DNA from: Bacteroides sp.
Lineage (GTDB): Bacteria > Bacteroidota > Bacteroidia > Bacteroidales > Bacteroidaceae
NCBI GenBank assembly: GCA_030151845.1
Contig: JASLCM010000168.1
Span: 1-7,333, forward strand
DNA: 7,333 nt
Reading direction: 5' to 3'
Shown in pieces: positions 1 to 7,275 of this stretch. The first letter of the stretch is position 1; every line of letters begins with the position of its first letter. The notes beneath the pieces are model-generated. The model was not told the origin of the DNA, made no database searches, and saw nothing but the letters and a program-made list of their open reading frames with translations. Both the position numbers and the translations under genes were made by a program.

Positions 1-1
1 A

Positions 2-961
2 ATAAAAGAGGTTCTTACTAGGTACGATGTAGATGGAGTACATTTAGACTACCTCCGTTATCCTGAAAATAGCCCTAACTTTCCAGACCATACTGAATAC
101 AAAAAGTATGGAAAAGGAAAGAGTAAAGAAGAGTGGCGAAGAGATAATATCACTGCAATTGTTCGCACAATCTATCACGATGTAAAACAAACAAAACCCT
201 GGGTAAAAGTAAGCTCCTCACCCGTAGGGAAATACAAAAACACTAGTAGATATGCTTCCAAAGGGTGGAACTCTTTTTATGCAGTTTCACAAGATGTGCA
301 ACTTTGGCTTCAAGAGGGGATACAAGACCAAATTTACCCCATGATGTATTTTCAAGGTAATAATTTCTACCCTTTTGCTCTAGACTGGTTGGAAAAAAGT
401 AATCAAAGAGACATCATTCCTGGGTTAGGCATTTATTTCCTTGACCCTTCGGAGGGAAATTGGAACATTAAAGAGATCAAACGTCAGCTGTTTTTTCTAA
501 GGAAAAACAAGTTTAGCGGAGCAGCACATTATAGAGTTGAGTTTTTAGAGAAAAATGTGCAAGGAATATATACATTTTTACAAGATAAATTCTATACTCA
601 CTTAGCCCTACAACCGCCTATGAGGTGGTTGTCTTCCGAGCAGCCAAAGAGTCCAGTTCAGCTAAAAGTTACTAATAAGAATGGATTCTTCCTATTAAAC
701 TGGGAACAGCATGAACTCCCTAATGAGAGTTATTACACCTATACTGTTTATGCTAGTAATGAAACTCCTGTAGATACCACAAACCCTAAAAACATTTTAG
801 CTACTGGATTGAGAGAGTTAAAATACCTCCATATTCCTCACACCCCATGGGAACGTAAAAAGTTCTATGCAGTCACAGCAGTTAACAGGTATGGTATAGA
901 GAGTAAACCTATTGAACAAGAATCCAAGCAACATAATGTGTCTCAGTTTCTACAGGATTAA
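2..961 (+). CDS. Family-10-like glycosyl hydrolase (GHL10/YngK-YddW type) with C-terminal FN3-like domain, 5' partial
   Basis: The frame is open from the first complete codon at base 2 to the TAA at 959-961 (319 residues), so the start lies upstream of the window. The GTG at 296 is an internal valine codon, because family motifs continue upstream of it. The fragment opens with DVDGVHLDYLRYP (residues 9-21), a hallmark strand of the GHL10 (PF02638, formerly DUF187) TIM barrel carrying acidic residues in the presumed active site. Further barrel segments follow: VSSSPVGKY, DQIYPMMYF, PGLGIYFL and GAAHYR. From about base 640 to 925 the pattern (SPVQLKV, FLLNWEQ, YYTYTVYAS, FYAVTAVNRYG) is that of a fibronectin type III-like domain. 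Family members in Bacteroidota are commonly exported lipoproteins thought to act on cell-wall or other glycans, but the signal peptide is not visible here and the substrate is unknown. The last ~16 residues, after the FN3-like domain, lie antisense to the end of the convergent gene and look like a non-conserved tail. Confidence 0.88.
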   Translation: MKEVLTRYDVDGVHLDYLRYPENSPNFPDHTEYKKYGKGKSKEEWRRDNITAIVRTIYHDVKQTKPWVKVSSSPVGKYKNTSRYASKGWNSFYAVSQDVQLWLQEGIQDQIYPMMYFQGNNFYPFALDWLEKSNQRDIIPGLGIYFLDPSEGNWNIKEIKRQLFFLRKNKFSGAAHYRVEFLEKNVQGIYTFLQDKFYTHLALQPPMRWLSSEQPKSPVQLKVTNKNGFFLLNWEQHELPNESYYTYTVYASNETPVDTTNPKNILATGLRELKYLHIPHTPWERKKFYAVTAVNRYGIESKPIEQESKQHNVSQFLQD

Positions 962-2090
962 GTGCTAAAAAGCCTTTATGTACTCGCCCATCCCTTATGA
1001 GTAAAGGATGGGTTCTTTTCATCCGCTCAAAAAACAATAAAGCCTCCCTCCTCTTTTTAAAGTATGTTATCTCGTAACTGCCACACGCTCCTTCTCCAAT
1101 CCATTGTTGAACTAATTTGTGAGCTACAACCCCCATTGTATATCTAAAGTTTATCTCAACACATGGGTGAATTTTATAACTATCATCACATGCTGATTGA
1201 TAAATCATACAGTCAACCCCCAAATAACCTGTGTATTCACTCTTGATCAGCCTCAGCGTTAACTGTTGCTCTACCGATACTCTTAGCTCCTCTAATAACT
1301 CTTTAGCAACAAAAGTACTCAAGCGAGTAATGATCTCTGAATCAGTTTTCAATATACTTCTAGTATACCCACCATAAACAGTTGTTTCGAAGAGAGAATA
1401 GCCAACAAACTCTATTTTACCAGACAGACTCCTTCTATACTCTAAGGCAAAATCTTCTTTTTTATTTAATACCTTCTCTACAACTATTCCCCCTTGTGTA
1501 TCAACTATACGCTTTGACCAGTTTATTAAAGGCTCTGAGATTTCACTCATACACCATTGTAACCCTCTACCACTTCCAGATAAGGGAGCCTTTAAAACCA
1601 AAGGATAAGCTAATGAAGCATTAAGCAAATCATTTACCGAAGAGTAGTAACCACTTTTTGCTTCAGTTCCATAGAGAACTCTTAACGACTCCAGTACTGC
1701 TACAGCCGTTTTTCTATTCGACAACTCTTTCAATTCTTTGATAAATGAGTTTGTTTTATCAGTAACTACCATACCACTTTTAGTTAACTCATTTACCACA
1801 CTCTTATTCCATCCCCATGGAATAATTTGAGAGAATTCATACTTATGAAGGTCGAACTTAGTAATCAAATCAACTTGTATCGGTAATATTTTTTTGATCT
1901 TGTTTAAAAAAGTAAGATTTTGAGCACTTGGAGCTAAAACTAAACTCTCCAAATCTCCATACCAGATAGGCAGTAGTGCCAAATCTTTTTTCATTTGACG
2001 AACCGTAGCCGATGGCATAAAATTGGGATCCCCATTGGCTAAAGCTATATCGTGTTCAGGATTAAAGTAATAAATATTTTTTGTACACAT
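909..2090 (-). CDS. ATP-grasp-like protein of unknown function, Bacteroidota-type
   Basis: This is a 393-residue protein without signal peptide or membrane segments, so probably cytoplasmic. I do not recognise a characterised homologue. The N-terminus carries a distinctive block, YYFNPEHDIALANG (7-20), followed by PWGWN (91-95). The middle and C-terminal parts resemble the ATP-grasp fold. LVLKAPLSGSGRGL (164-177) looks like the lysine and glycine-rich ATP-binding loop. VVEKV (203-207) fits the adenine-hinge strand. GYLGVDCMIY (288-297) and CVEINFRYTMG (310-320) match the terminal metal-binding part, with E312 and N314 as likely Mg ligands. ATP-grasp enzymes usually join a carboxylate to an amine or thiol through an acyl-phosphate; the substrate here cannot be told. 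The ATG at 2090 is preceded 18 bp upstream by a promoter -7 motif, and the conserved-looking block starts only eight residues later, which supports this start. The C-terminus (GFLALNPVETETHYVAWILV) looks structured, so its overlap with the convergent hydrolase gene appears real. No terminator is evident beyond 909. The ATP-grasp assignment is inferred from motifs. Confidence 0.82.
   Translation of the reverse strand: MCTKNIYYFNPEHDIALANGDPNFMPSATVRQMKKDLALLPIWYGDLESLVLAPSAQNLTFLNKIKKILPIQVDLITKFDLHKYEFSQIIPWGWNKSVVNELTKSGMVVTDKTNSFIKELKELSNRKTAVAVLESLRVLYGTEAKSGYYSSVNDLLNASLAYPLVLKAPLSGSGRGLQWCMSEISEPLINWSKRIVDTQGGIVVEKVLNKKEDFALEYRRSLSGKIEFVGYSLFETTVYGGYTRSILKTDSEIITRLSTFVAKELLEELRVSVEQQLTLRLIKSEYTGYLGVDCMIYQSACDDSYKIHPCVEINFRYTMGVVAHKLVQQWIGEGACGSYEITYFKKRREALLFFERMKRTHPLLIRDGRVHKGFLALNPVETETHYVAWILVQ
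987..1020 (+). terminator. Probable intrinsic terminator of the glycosyl hydrolase-like gene, inside the convergent gene
   Basis: Arms 987-997 and 1002-1012 pair with one mismatch (994/1005). The base of the stem is seven perfect pairs, CCCATCC with GGATGGG, and the loop is TGAG. A T-rich tract, TTCTTTTC, follows at 1013-1020. The hairpin starts 25 nt after the hydrolase stop codon. It would act only on + strand transcription, since the other side of the stem has no T-tract in the - orientation. On the - strand the same bases encode about residues 360-368 of the ATP-grasp-like protein. Confidence 0.6.
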
Positions 2091-2108
2091 ACACTTAAAT
2101 ATTATTTA

Positions 2109-2116
2109 CAAAAGTA
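2109..2116 (-). promoter_or_regulatory. Bacteroidetes-type -7 promoter element for the ATP-grasp-like gene
   Basis: Read on the - strand this is TACTTTTG, a full match to the Bacteroidetes -7 consensus TAnnTTTG. It ends 18 bp before the ATG at 2090, implying a leader of about a dozen bases. No TTTG is present at the expected -33 distance (around 2136-2139 the + strand reads CCTA), so the promoter would rest on the -7 element alone. Confidence 0.45.
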
Positions 2117-2215
2117 TAACAATAGCTTCATGAATCCTAGTTGAATACTCGCTTACTATTTAAAAATGAGGATATAATCTATCAAAAGTTAAGCAAAGCT
2201 ATTTGCTATCTCTAC

Positions 2216-2246
2216 TTTGCAATTAGTAAAAAAAAGATTATATTTG
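2216..2246 (+). promoter_or_regulatory. Bacteroidetes sigma-ABfr-type promoter for the AAA ATPase gene
   Basis: TTTG at 2216-2219 (-33 element) is separated by exactly 19 bp from TATATTTG at 2239-2246 (-7 element, consensus TAnnTTTG). This is a near-ideal arrangement for the primary sigma factor of Bacteroidota. Transcription would begin around 2251-2254, giving a short A-rich leader of roughly 16 nt before the ATG at 2269. No Shine-Dalgarno sequence is present, as is usual in the phylum. The promoter may also serve the downstream oxidoreductase gene. Confidence 0.75.
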
Positions 2247-2268
2247 TCTCCTACAAAATAAAAGAAAA

Positions 2269-3447
2269 ATGGAATCATTCTATCGTACTCACGCATACCT
2301 GGTAGAGCATGTACAGGCTCCAGTTCGACGTGATTTAATGGACGAAATAAATTGGGATGATCGCTTAATTGGGATTAAAGGAACAAGAGGAGTTGGTAAA
2401 ACTACATTCCTACTCCAATATGCCAAAGAAAAATTTGGCAAAGACCGTTCATGTCTCTACATTAACATGAACAACTTCTATTTTTCAGGACATCAACTGA
2501 TAGACTTTGCAAAAGAGTTTCATCAGCAAGGAGGTAAAGTTCTACTCATCGACCAAGTTTTTAAATATGCAAATTGGAGTAAAGAGTTACAACTCTGTTA
2601 TGAACAAATCCCCCATCTAAATATAATTTTTACAGGTTCCTCTGTGATGCGTCTCAAAGAAGAGAATACAGATTTAAAAGATATCGTTAAAAGTTATAAC
2701 CTAAGAGGGTTCTCTTTTCGTGAGTTTTTAAATTTGAAAACAGGTATGCGATTTAGAGCATATACTTTAGAGGAGATTTTACAATATCACCATCAATTAG
2801 CTAAAGGAATTATTGCTAAGGTTAACCCCAATGATTTCTTTCAAGACTATCTCCATCATGGGTTCTACCCTTTCTTCTTAGAGAAACGTAATTTCTCTGA
2901 GAACCTGCTAAAGACAATGAATATGATGATAGAGGTTGATATTCTTTTGATAAAGCAAATCGAATTAAAATATTTATCCAAAATAAAAAAACTACTCTAT
3001 CTCTTAGCTACTGATGGACCGAAAGCGCCCAATGTCAGTCAACTAGCAAATGCTATAGAGACATCAAGAGCAACTGTTATGAATTATATTAAATATTTAG
3101 CAGATGCAAGATTAATTAACTTAGTCTATAAGAAGGGGGATGCTTTTCCTAAAAAGCCTGCTAAAATCATGATGCATAACACAAGCTTAATTTATTCTTT
3201 CTACCCAGCTGTACTGAATCCACAAAATATTTTAGACACCTTTTTTGTTAACTCTATGTGGAAAGATCATAGTGTGCACAAAGGAGACAAAAATAAAACG
3301 TATCTTGTGGATGGAAATATGACATTTAAAATTTTAACAAAAGATTCTAAAGCAAAAATCAGCTCTGATATTATTTATGGAGTTGAGCATTTAGAAATAG
3401 GAAAAAACAATCAAATTCCAATTTGGTTGTTTGGTTTTTTACATTAA
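2269..3447 (+). CDS. AAA+ ATPase of the AAA_14/DUF4143-like family with Walker B Glu-to-Gln change
   Basis: The 392-residue protein has the layout of Bacteroidota AAA_14-type ATPases. Walker A is GTRGVGKTT (38-46; K44, T45). Walker B is VLLID (91-95) followed by Q96, where this family normally has the catalytic glutamate (LIDE.hKY); the following histidine is also replaced, giving QVFKY. A sensor-1-like FTGSS lies at 121-125, then the conserved LRGFSFREFL stretch (145-154). Residues about 254-289 (SQLANAIETSRATVMNYIKYL) form a predicted winged helix-turn-helix. The C-terminus ends with the family signature IPIWLFGFL, but I see no clear PD-(D/E)xK nuclease residues in the preceding region. There is no signal peptide, so it is probably cytoplasmic. 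The biological role of such ATPases is poorly defined; DNA-related or regulatory roles are guessed. The start at 2269 suits the promoter at 2216-2246. The stop is 27 bp before the oxidoreductase ATG, so the two may be co-transcribed. ATP binding is likely; efficient hydrolysis is doubtful given Q96. Confidence 0.87.
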   Translation: MESFYRTHAYLVEHVQAPVRRDLMDEINWDDRLIGIKGTRGVGKTTFLLQYAKEKFGKDRSCLYINMNNFYFSGHQLIDFAKEFHQQGGKVLLIDQVFKYANWSKELQLCYEQIPHLNIIFTGSSVMRLKEENTDLKDIVKSYNLRGFSFREFLNLKTGMRFRAYTLEEILQYHHQLAKGIIAKVNPNDFFQDYLHHGFYPFFLEKRNFSENLLKTMNMMIEVDILLIKQIELKYLSKIKKLLYLLATDGPKAPNVSQLANAIETSRATVMNYIKYLADARLINLVYKKGDAFPKKPAKIMMHNTSLIYSFYPAVLNPQNILDTFFVNSMWKDHSVHKGDKNKTYLVDGNMTFKILTKDSKAKISSDIIYGVEHLEIGKNNQIPIWLFGFLH

Positions 3448-3458
3448 AGTTATTTTCA
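3430..3458 (+). promoter_or_regulatory. Weak candidate promoter for the pyruvate:ferredoxin oxidoreductase gene
   Basis: TTTG at 3430-3433 is followed after 17 bp by TATTTTCA (3451-3458), which matches TAnnTTTG at six of eight positions. It straddles the end of the ATPase gene and would start transcription roughly 10 nt before the ATG at 3475. A highly expressed metabolic gene would be expected to have its own promoter, but the match is imperfect and read-through from 2216-2246 is an alternative. Confidence 0.25.
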
Positions 3459-3474
3459 TTTAATAATATTAGTT

Positions 3475-6400
3475 ATGACTAAACAGAAGAAATTTATCAC
3501 ATGTGATGGTAACCAGGCCGCTGCACATATTTCATATATGTTCTCAGAGGTAGCTGCGATCTATCCCATTACTCCTTCATCTACAATGGCTGAATATGTA
3601 GACGAATGGGCTGCTGCAGGCAGAAAAAACATCTTCGGAGAAACTGTTTTAGTTCAGGAGATGCAATCTGAGGGTGGTGCCGCAGGTGCACTACACGGAT
3701 CACTACAAGCAGGAGCATTAACAACTACTTACACTGCTTCACAGGGATTACTTTTGATGATTCCTAATATGTATAAGATTGCAGGAGAGTTGTTACCTTG
3801 TGTTTTCCATGTTTCAGCACGTGCTATAGCTGCACATGCTTTATCTATCTTTGGAGACCATCAAGACGTAATGGCTGCTCGTCAAACTGGTTTCGCCATG
3901 CTAGCAGAAGGATCGGTTCAAGAGGTTATGGACCTTTCGGCTGTATCCCACCTTGCTACGATTAAATCTAGAGTACCATTCATCAACTTTTTTGATGGAT
4001 TCCGTACCTCTCATGAAATTCAAAAAATAGAATCGATTGATCAAGAGGAGCTAGCTCCACTAATCGACCAAGAAGCTCTTGCAGAATTCCGTAAACGTGC
4101 ACTTAACCCAAATGCACCTGTTGCACGCGGAATGGCTGAGAACCCAGATGTATACTTCCAACGTAGAGAATCTAGTAACCAGTTCTATGAAGATGTACCT
4201 GCTATAGTAGAAGAGTACATGAATGAAATTACTAAGATAACAGGAAGAAAGTATGGCTTATTTAGCTACTACGGAGCAGAAGATGCTGATCGTGTTATTA
4301 TAGCTATGGGTTCTGTTACAGAAGCAATTAGAGAAACTATAGATCACTTAACAGAACAAGGTGAGAAGGTTGGTTTAGTTGCTGTACATCTATACCGTCC
4401 ATTCTCTGCTAAGCATTTCCTTGCAGCAGTTCCTAAAACAGCTAAGAGAATAGCTGTATTGGACCGTACAAAAGAACCAGGAGCAAATGGTGAACCTCTA
4501 TATTTAGATGTTAAGAGTTGCTTCTATGGAAAAGAGAATGCACCTGTTATTGTAGGTGGCCGCTATGGACTCTCTTCTAAAGATACTACTCCTGCTCAAA
4601 TTCTTTCAGTTTACGAAAACCTTTCTTTAGCAATGCCTAAGAATCGTTTTACAATTGGTATTGTTGATGATGTTACCTTTAGCTCACTTCCAGTACAAGA
4701 AGAGATTGCTCTTGGTGGAGATGGAATGTTTGAAGCTAAATTTTATGGTCTTGGAGCAGATGGTACTGTTGGAGCAAACAAAAACTCTGTGAAAATTATT
4801 GGTGACAACACCGATAAACATTGCCAAGCTTACTTCTCATACGACTCTAAAAAATCTGGTGGCTTTACATGTTCTCACCTAAGATTTGGCGATTCACCTA
4901 TCCGTTCAACTTATTTAGTAAATACTCCAAACTTCGTAGCATGTCACGTACAAGCTTATCTAAGAATGTATGATGTTACTCGTGGATTAAAAAAGAACGG
5001 TACATTCCTTCTTAACAGCATTTGGGAAGGTGAAGAGTTAGCCAAACATCTACCAAACCATGTAAAACGTATTTTTGCTAAAAATAACATCTCTGTTTAC
5101 TATATCAATGCAACAGAAATAGCTCAAGAAATTGGCTTAGGTAATCGTACAAATACTATTCTTCAATCGGCTTTCTTTAGAATTACAAAAGTAATACCTG
5201 TAGATCTTGCTGTAGAGCAAATGAAGAAGTTTATCGTAAAATCTTACGGTAGAAAAGGTGAAGATATTGTAAACAAAAACTTCGCAGCTGTAGAACGTGG
5301 CGGTGAATACAAACAATTAACTGTAGACCCTGCTTGGGCAAATCTTCCTGATGAAGAAGCAGAGAAAAACAATGATCCTGCATTTATCAACGAAGTTGTT
5401 CGTCCTATTAATGCTCAAAAAGGAGACCTTCTCCCTGTATCTACTTTCAAAGGAATTGAAGATGGAAGCTGGCCACAAAGCACTGCTAAATATGAAAAAC
5501 GTGGTGTTGCAGCTTTTGTTCCTGAGTGGAATCCTGAAAACTGTATCCAATGTAACAAATGTGCATACGTTTGTCCACACGCATCTATTCGTCCTTTCGT
5601 TTTAGATAAAGATGAGCAAGCTAAAGCAGACTTCCCTACACTTAAAGCAGTTGGAAAACAGTTTGCAGATATGACTTTCCGTATTCAAGTTGATGTTTTA
5701 GACTGCCTTGGTTGTGGAAACTGTGCTGATGTTTGTCCTGGACGTAAAGGAGAAAAGGCTCTAGAAATGAAACCTCTAGAAACCCAATTACCTCAAGCTC
5801 CAAACTGGGAATACTGTTCTGAGCAAGTTAAGAGTAAACAACACTTAGTGGATGTAAAATCAAATGTGAAAAACTCACAGTTTGCTACTCCTCTCTTTGA
5901 GTTCTCTGGTGCATGTTCAGGTTGTGGTGAAACTCCTTACGTTAAGCTATTAACTCAATTATTTGGAGATCGCCAAATGGTTGCTAATGCTACAGGTTGT
6001 TCTTCTATTTACTCGGGATCTGTTCCATCAACTCCATATACAACCAATGAAAAGGGACAAGGTCCAGCTTGGGCAAACTCTCTCTTCGAGGACTTCTGTG
6101 AATTCGGTTTAGGAATGGAGCTTGCAAACGAGAAAATGCGCGATCGACTAGAAAAATTAATGAAAGAAGCTCAAGCATGTGATTGTTGTACAGATGAGCT
6201 AAAAGCATTATTTAATGAGTGGATTGAAAACAAATTAGATGCAGACAAAACAAAAGAGCTAACCGAAAAAATAGTTCCTTTAGCAGAAAAATGTGAATGC
6301 AAACAGTGTAAAGAGATTATTTCTTTAAAGCACTATTTAGTTAAACGTTCACAGTGGATCATCGGTGGTGACGGAGCATCATACGATATAGGGTTTGGTG

Positions 6401-7017
6401 GTCTAGACCACGTTATAGCAAGTGGTAAAGATATCAATATACTTGTATTAGATACAGAGGTGTACTCAAATACAGGAGGACAATCATCGAAAGCTACTCC
6501 ATTAGGTGCTATTGCTAAGTTTGCTGCATCAGGAAAACGTGTACGCAAAAAAGACTTAGGACTGATGGCAACAACTTACGGTTATGTTTATGTGGCACAA
6601 ATAGCTATAGGAGCTGACCAAAATCAAACCTTAAGAGCTATCCGTGAAGCAGAAGCTTACCCAGGGCCATCACTTATCATTGCTTACTCTCCTTGTATCA
6701 GTCATGGATTAAAAGCAGGTATGGGTAAAACTCAGGCTGAACAAGATGCAGCGGTTAAGAGTGGATACTGGCATCTATGGCGCTACAACCCACAACTAGA
6801 AGCTGAAGGTAAGAATCCATTCCTACTTGATTCGAAAGAACCAGACTGGAGTAAATTCCAAGATTTCCTTAAAGGTGAAGTTCGCTACCTATCGGTAATG
6901 AAACAATACCCTAAGGAAGCAGAAGAGTTATTTAATGCTGCAGAGGAGAATGCTAAATGGAGATATAACAATTATAAACGTTTAGCCAACCAAGTATGGG
7001 GCGAAAGCGAAGAGTAG
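3475..7017 (+). CDS. nifJ: Pyruvate:ferredoxin (flavodoxin) oxidoreductase, single-chain homodimeric type
   Basis: The enzyme oxidatively decarboxylates pyruvate with CoA to acetyl-CoA and CO2, reducing ferredoxin or flavodoxin. It is cytoplasmic, oxygen-sensitive and central to anaerobic metabolism. All domains are present in 1180 residues. Domain I (~1-255) has YPITPSS with T33, and E66 and R116 for substrate and TPP. Domain II is ~256-410. The gamma domain (~413-630) contains FYGLGADGTVGANKN (423-437). Next come an EKR-type linker and a two-cluster ferredoxin domain with C690/C693/C696/C700 and C744/C747/C750/C754. The TPP domain (~800-1180) has C814, C817, C842 and C1074 for the proximal 4Fe-4S cluster, GDG (965-967) and DTEVYSNTGGQ (993-1003) for Mg-TPP. 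These positions track the Desulfovibrio africanus enzyme, as I recall its numbering, with an offset of two or three. The protective C-terminal extension (domain VII) of that enzyme is absent, as in most homologues. An insert at ~885-950 carries six extra cysteines (902, 904, 905, 940, 942, 945). The start fits the family N-terminus. No Shine-Dalgarno sequence is seen. A strong terminator follows. Confidence 0.98.
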   Translation: MTKQKKFITCDGNQAAAHISYMFSEVAAIYPITPSSTMAEYVDEWAAAGRKNIFGETVLVQEMQSEGGAAGALHGSLQAGALTTTYTASQGLLLMIPNMYKIAGELLPCVFHVSARAIAAHALSIFGDHQDVMAARQTGFAMLAEGSVQEVMDLSAVSHLATIKSRVPFINFFDGFRTSHEIQKIESIDQEELAPLIDQEALAEFRKRALNPNAPVARGMAENPDVYFQRRESSNQFYEDVPAIVEEYMNEITKITGRKYGLFSYYGAEDADRVIIAMGSVTEAIRETIDHLTEQGEKVGLVAVHLYRPFSAKHFLAAVPKTAKRIAVLDRTKEPGANGEPLYLDVKSCFYGKENAPVIVGGRYGLSSKDTTPAQILSVYENLSLAMPKNRFTIGIVDDVTFSSLPVQEEIALGGDGMFEAKFYGLGADGTVGANKNSVKIIGDNTDKHCQAYFSYDSKKSGGFTCSHLRFGDSPIRSTYLVNTPNFVACHVQAYLRMYDVTRGLKKNGTFLLNSIWEGEELAKHLPNHVKRIFAKNNISVYYINATEIAQEIGLGNRTNTILQSAFFRITKVIPVDLAVEQMKKFIVKSYGRKGEDIVNKNFAAVERGGEYKQLTVDPAWANLPDEEAEKNNDPAFINEVVRPINAQKGDLLPVSTFKGIEDGSWPQSTAKYEKRGVAAFVPEWNPENCIQCNKCAYVCPHASIRPFVLDKDEQAKADFPTLKAVGKQFADMTFRIQVDVLDCLGCGNCADVCPGRKGEKALEMKPLETQLPQAPNWEYCSEQVKSKQHLVDVKSNVKNSQFATPLFEFSGACSGCGETPYVKLLTQLFGDRQMVANATGCSSIYSGSVPSTPYTTNEKGQGPAWANSLFEDFCEFGLGMELANEKMRDRLEKLMKEAQACDCCTDELKALFNEWIENKLDADKTKELTEKIVPLAEKCECKQCKEIISLKHYLVKRSQWIIGGDGASYDIGFGGLDHVIASGKDINILVLDTEVYSNTGGQSSKATPLGAIAKFAASGKRVRKKDLGLMATTYGYVYVAQIAIGADQNQTLRAIREAEAYPGPSLIIAYSPCISHGLKAGMGKTQAEQDAAVKSGYWHLWRYNPQLEAEGKNPFLLDSKEPDWSKFQDFLKGEVRYLSVMKQYPKEAEELFNAAEENAKWRYNNYKRLANQVWGESEE

Positions 7018-7038
7018 AATCTCTTATCATCTATAATA

Positions 7039-7074
7039 AAAAAATAAAGGCTGGAATTCCAGCCTTTATTTTTT
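7039..7074 (+). terminator. Strong intrinsic terminator after the oxidoreductase gene (perfect palindrome, potentially bidirectional)
   Basis: A perfect 36-nt palindrome starts 21 nt after the TAG stop. Its core GGCTGG-AATT-CCAGCC is flanked by A-rich and T-rich arms, so the RNA forms a 16-bp stem with a four-base loop ending in a U-tract (7069-7074). The symmetric A-tract on the left makes it able to stop transcripts from the opposite strand as well. Confidence 0.92.
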
Positions 7075-7233
7075 ACTAAACCGCTCAACAAAATAGAATA
7101 TACTCTTTAAAAAAATCGATACTTCCCTATCTACTTATTTTAAGGTGTTGCTTATTATATCCTAAGTTCACTCAACGCAGATTAGTAGTTTTCTACTTAA
7201 TTAGATATAACAATAAGTGTCCCTCTGTATTAT

Positions 7234-7269
7234 ATAACTCTAAAGTGTTTTTTAACACCTTAAAGTTAT
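7234..7269. repeat. Imperfect inverted repeat (16-bp arms, TTTT loop)
   Basis: Arms 7234-7249 and 7254-7269 pair at 14 of 16 positions, with mismatches at 7240/7263 and 7244/7259, around a TTTT loop at 7250-7253. No T-tract follows on the + strand and no matching A-tract precedes it, so a classical terminator is unlikely. It lies only 6 bp from the perfect palindrome at 7276. Confidence 0.7.
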
Positions 7270-7275
7270 CAACTT

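Noticed and set aside
296..298. GTG as a possible start of a 221-residue protein
   Set aside because: The frame is open to the window edge and the GHL10 signature DVDGVHLDYLRYP lies upstream, so the GTG is an internal codon of a truncated gene.
1382..1624. 80-residue + strand reading frame inside the ATP-grasp-like gene
   Set aside because: It lies fully antisense to a well-supported 393-residue gene, has low-complexity composition and no recognisable motif.
2192..2207. Small inverted repeat AGCAAA-GCTA-TTTGCT just upstream of the ATPase promoter
   Set aside because: A six-base stem is expected by chance in AT-rich intergenic DNA; it could be an operator but nothing else supports this.
5317..5605. 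Two short reading frames (one on each strand) within the oxidoreductase gene
   Set aside because: Both overlap the ferredoxin-domain coding region of a full-length, motif-complete gene and have no family features.
6005..6548. Two short - strand reading frames (67 and 71 residues) in the oxidoreductase gene
   Set aside because: They are antisense to the conserved TPP domain and arise from its codon pattern; there is no promoter or motif support.
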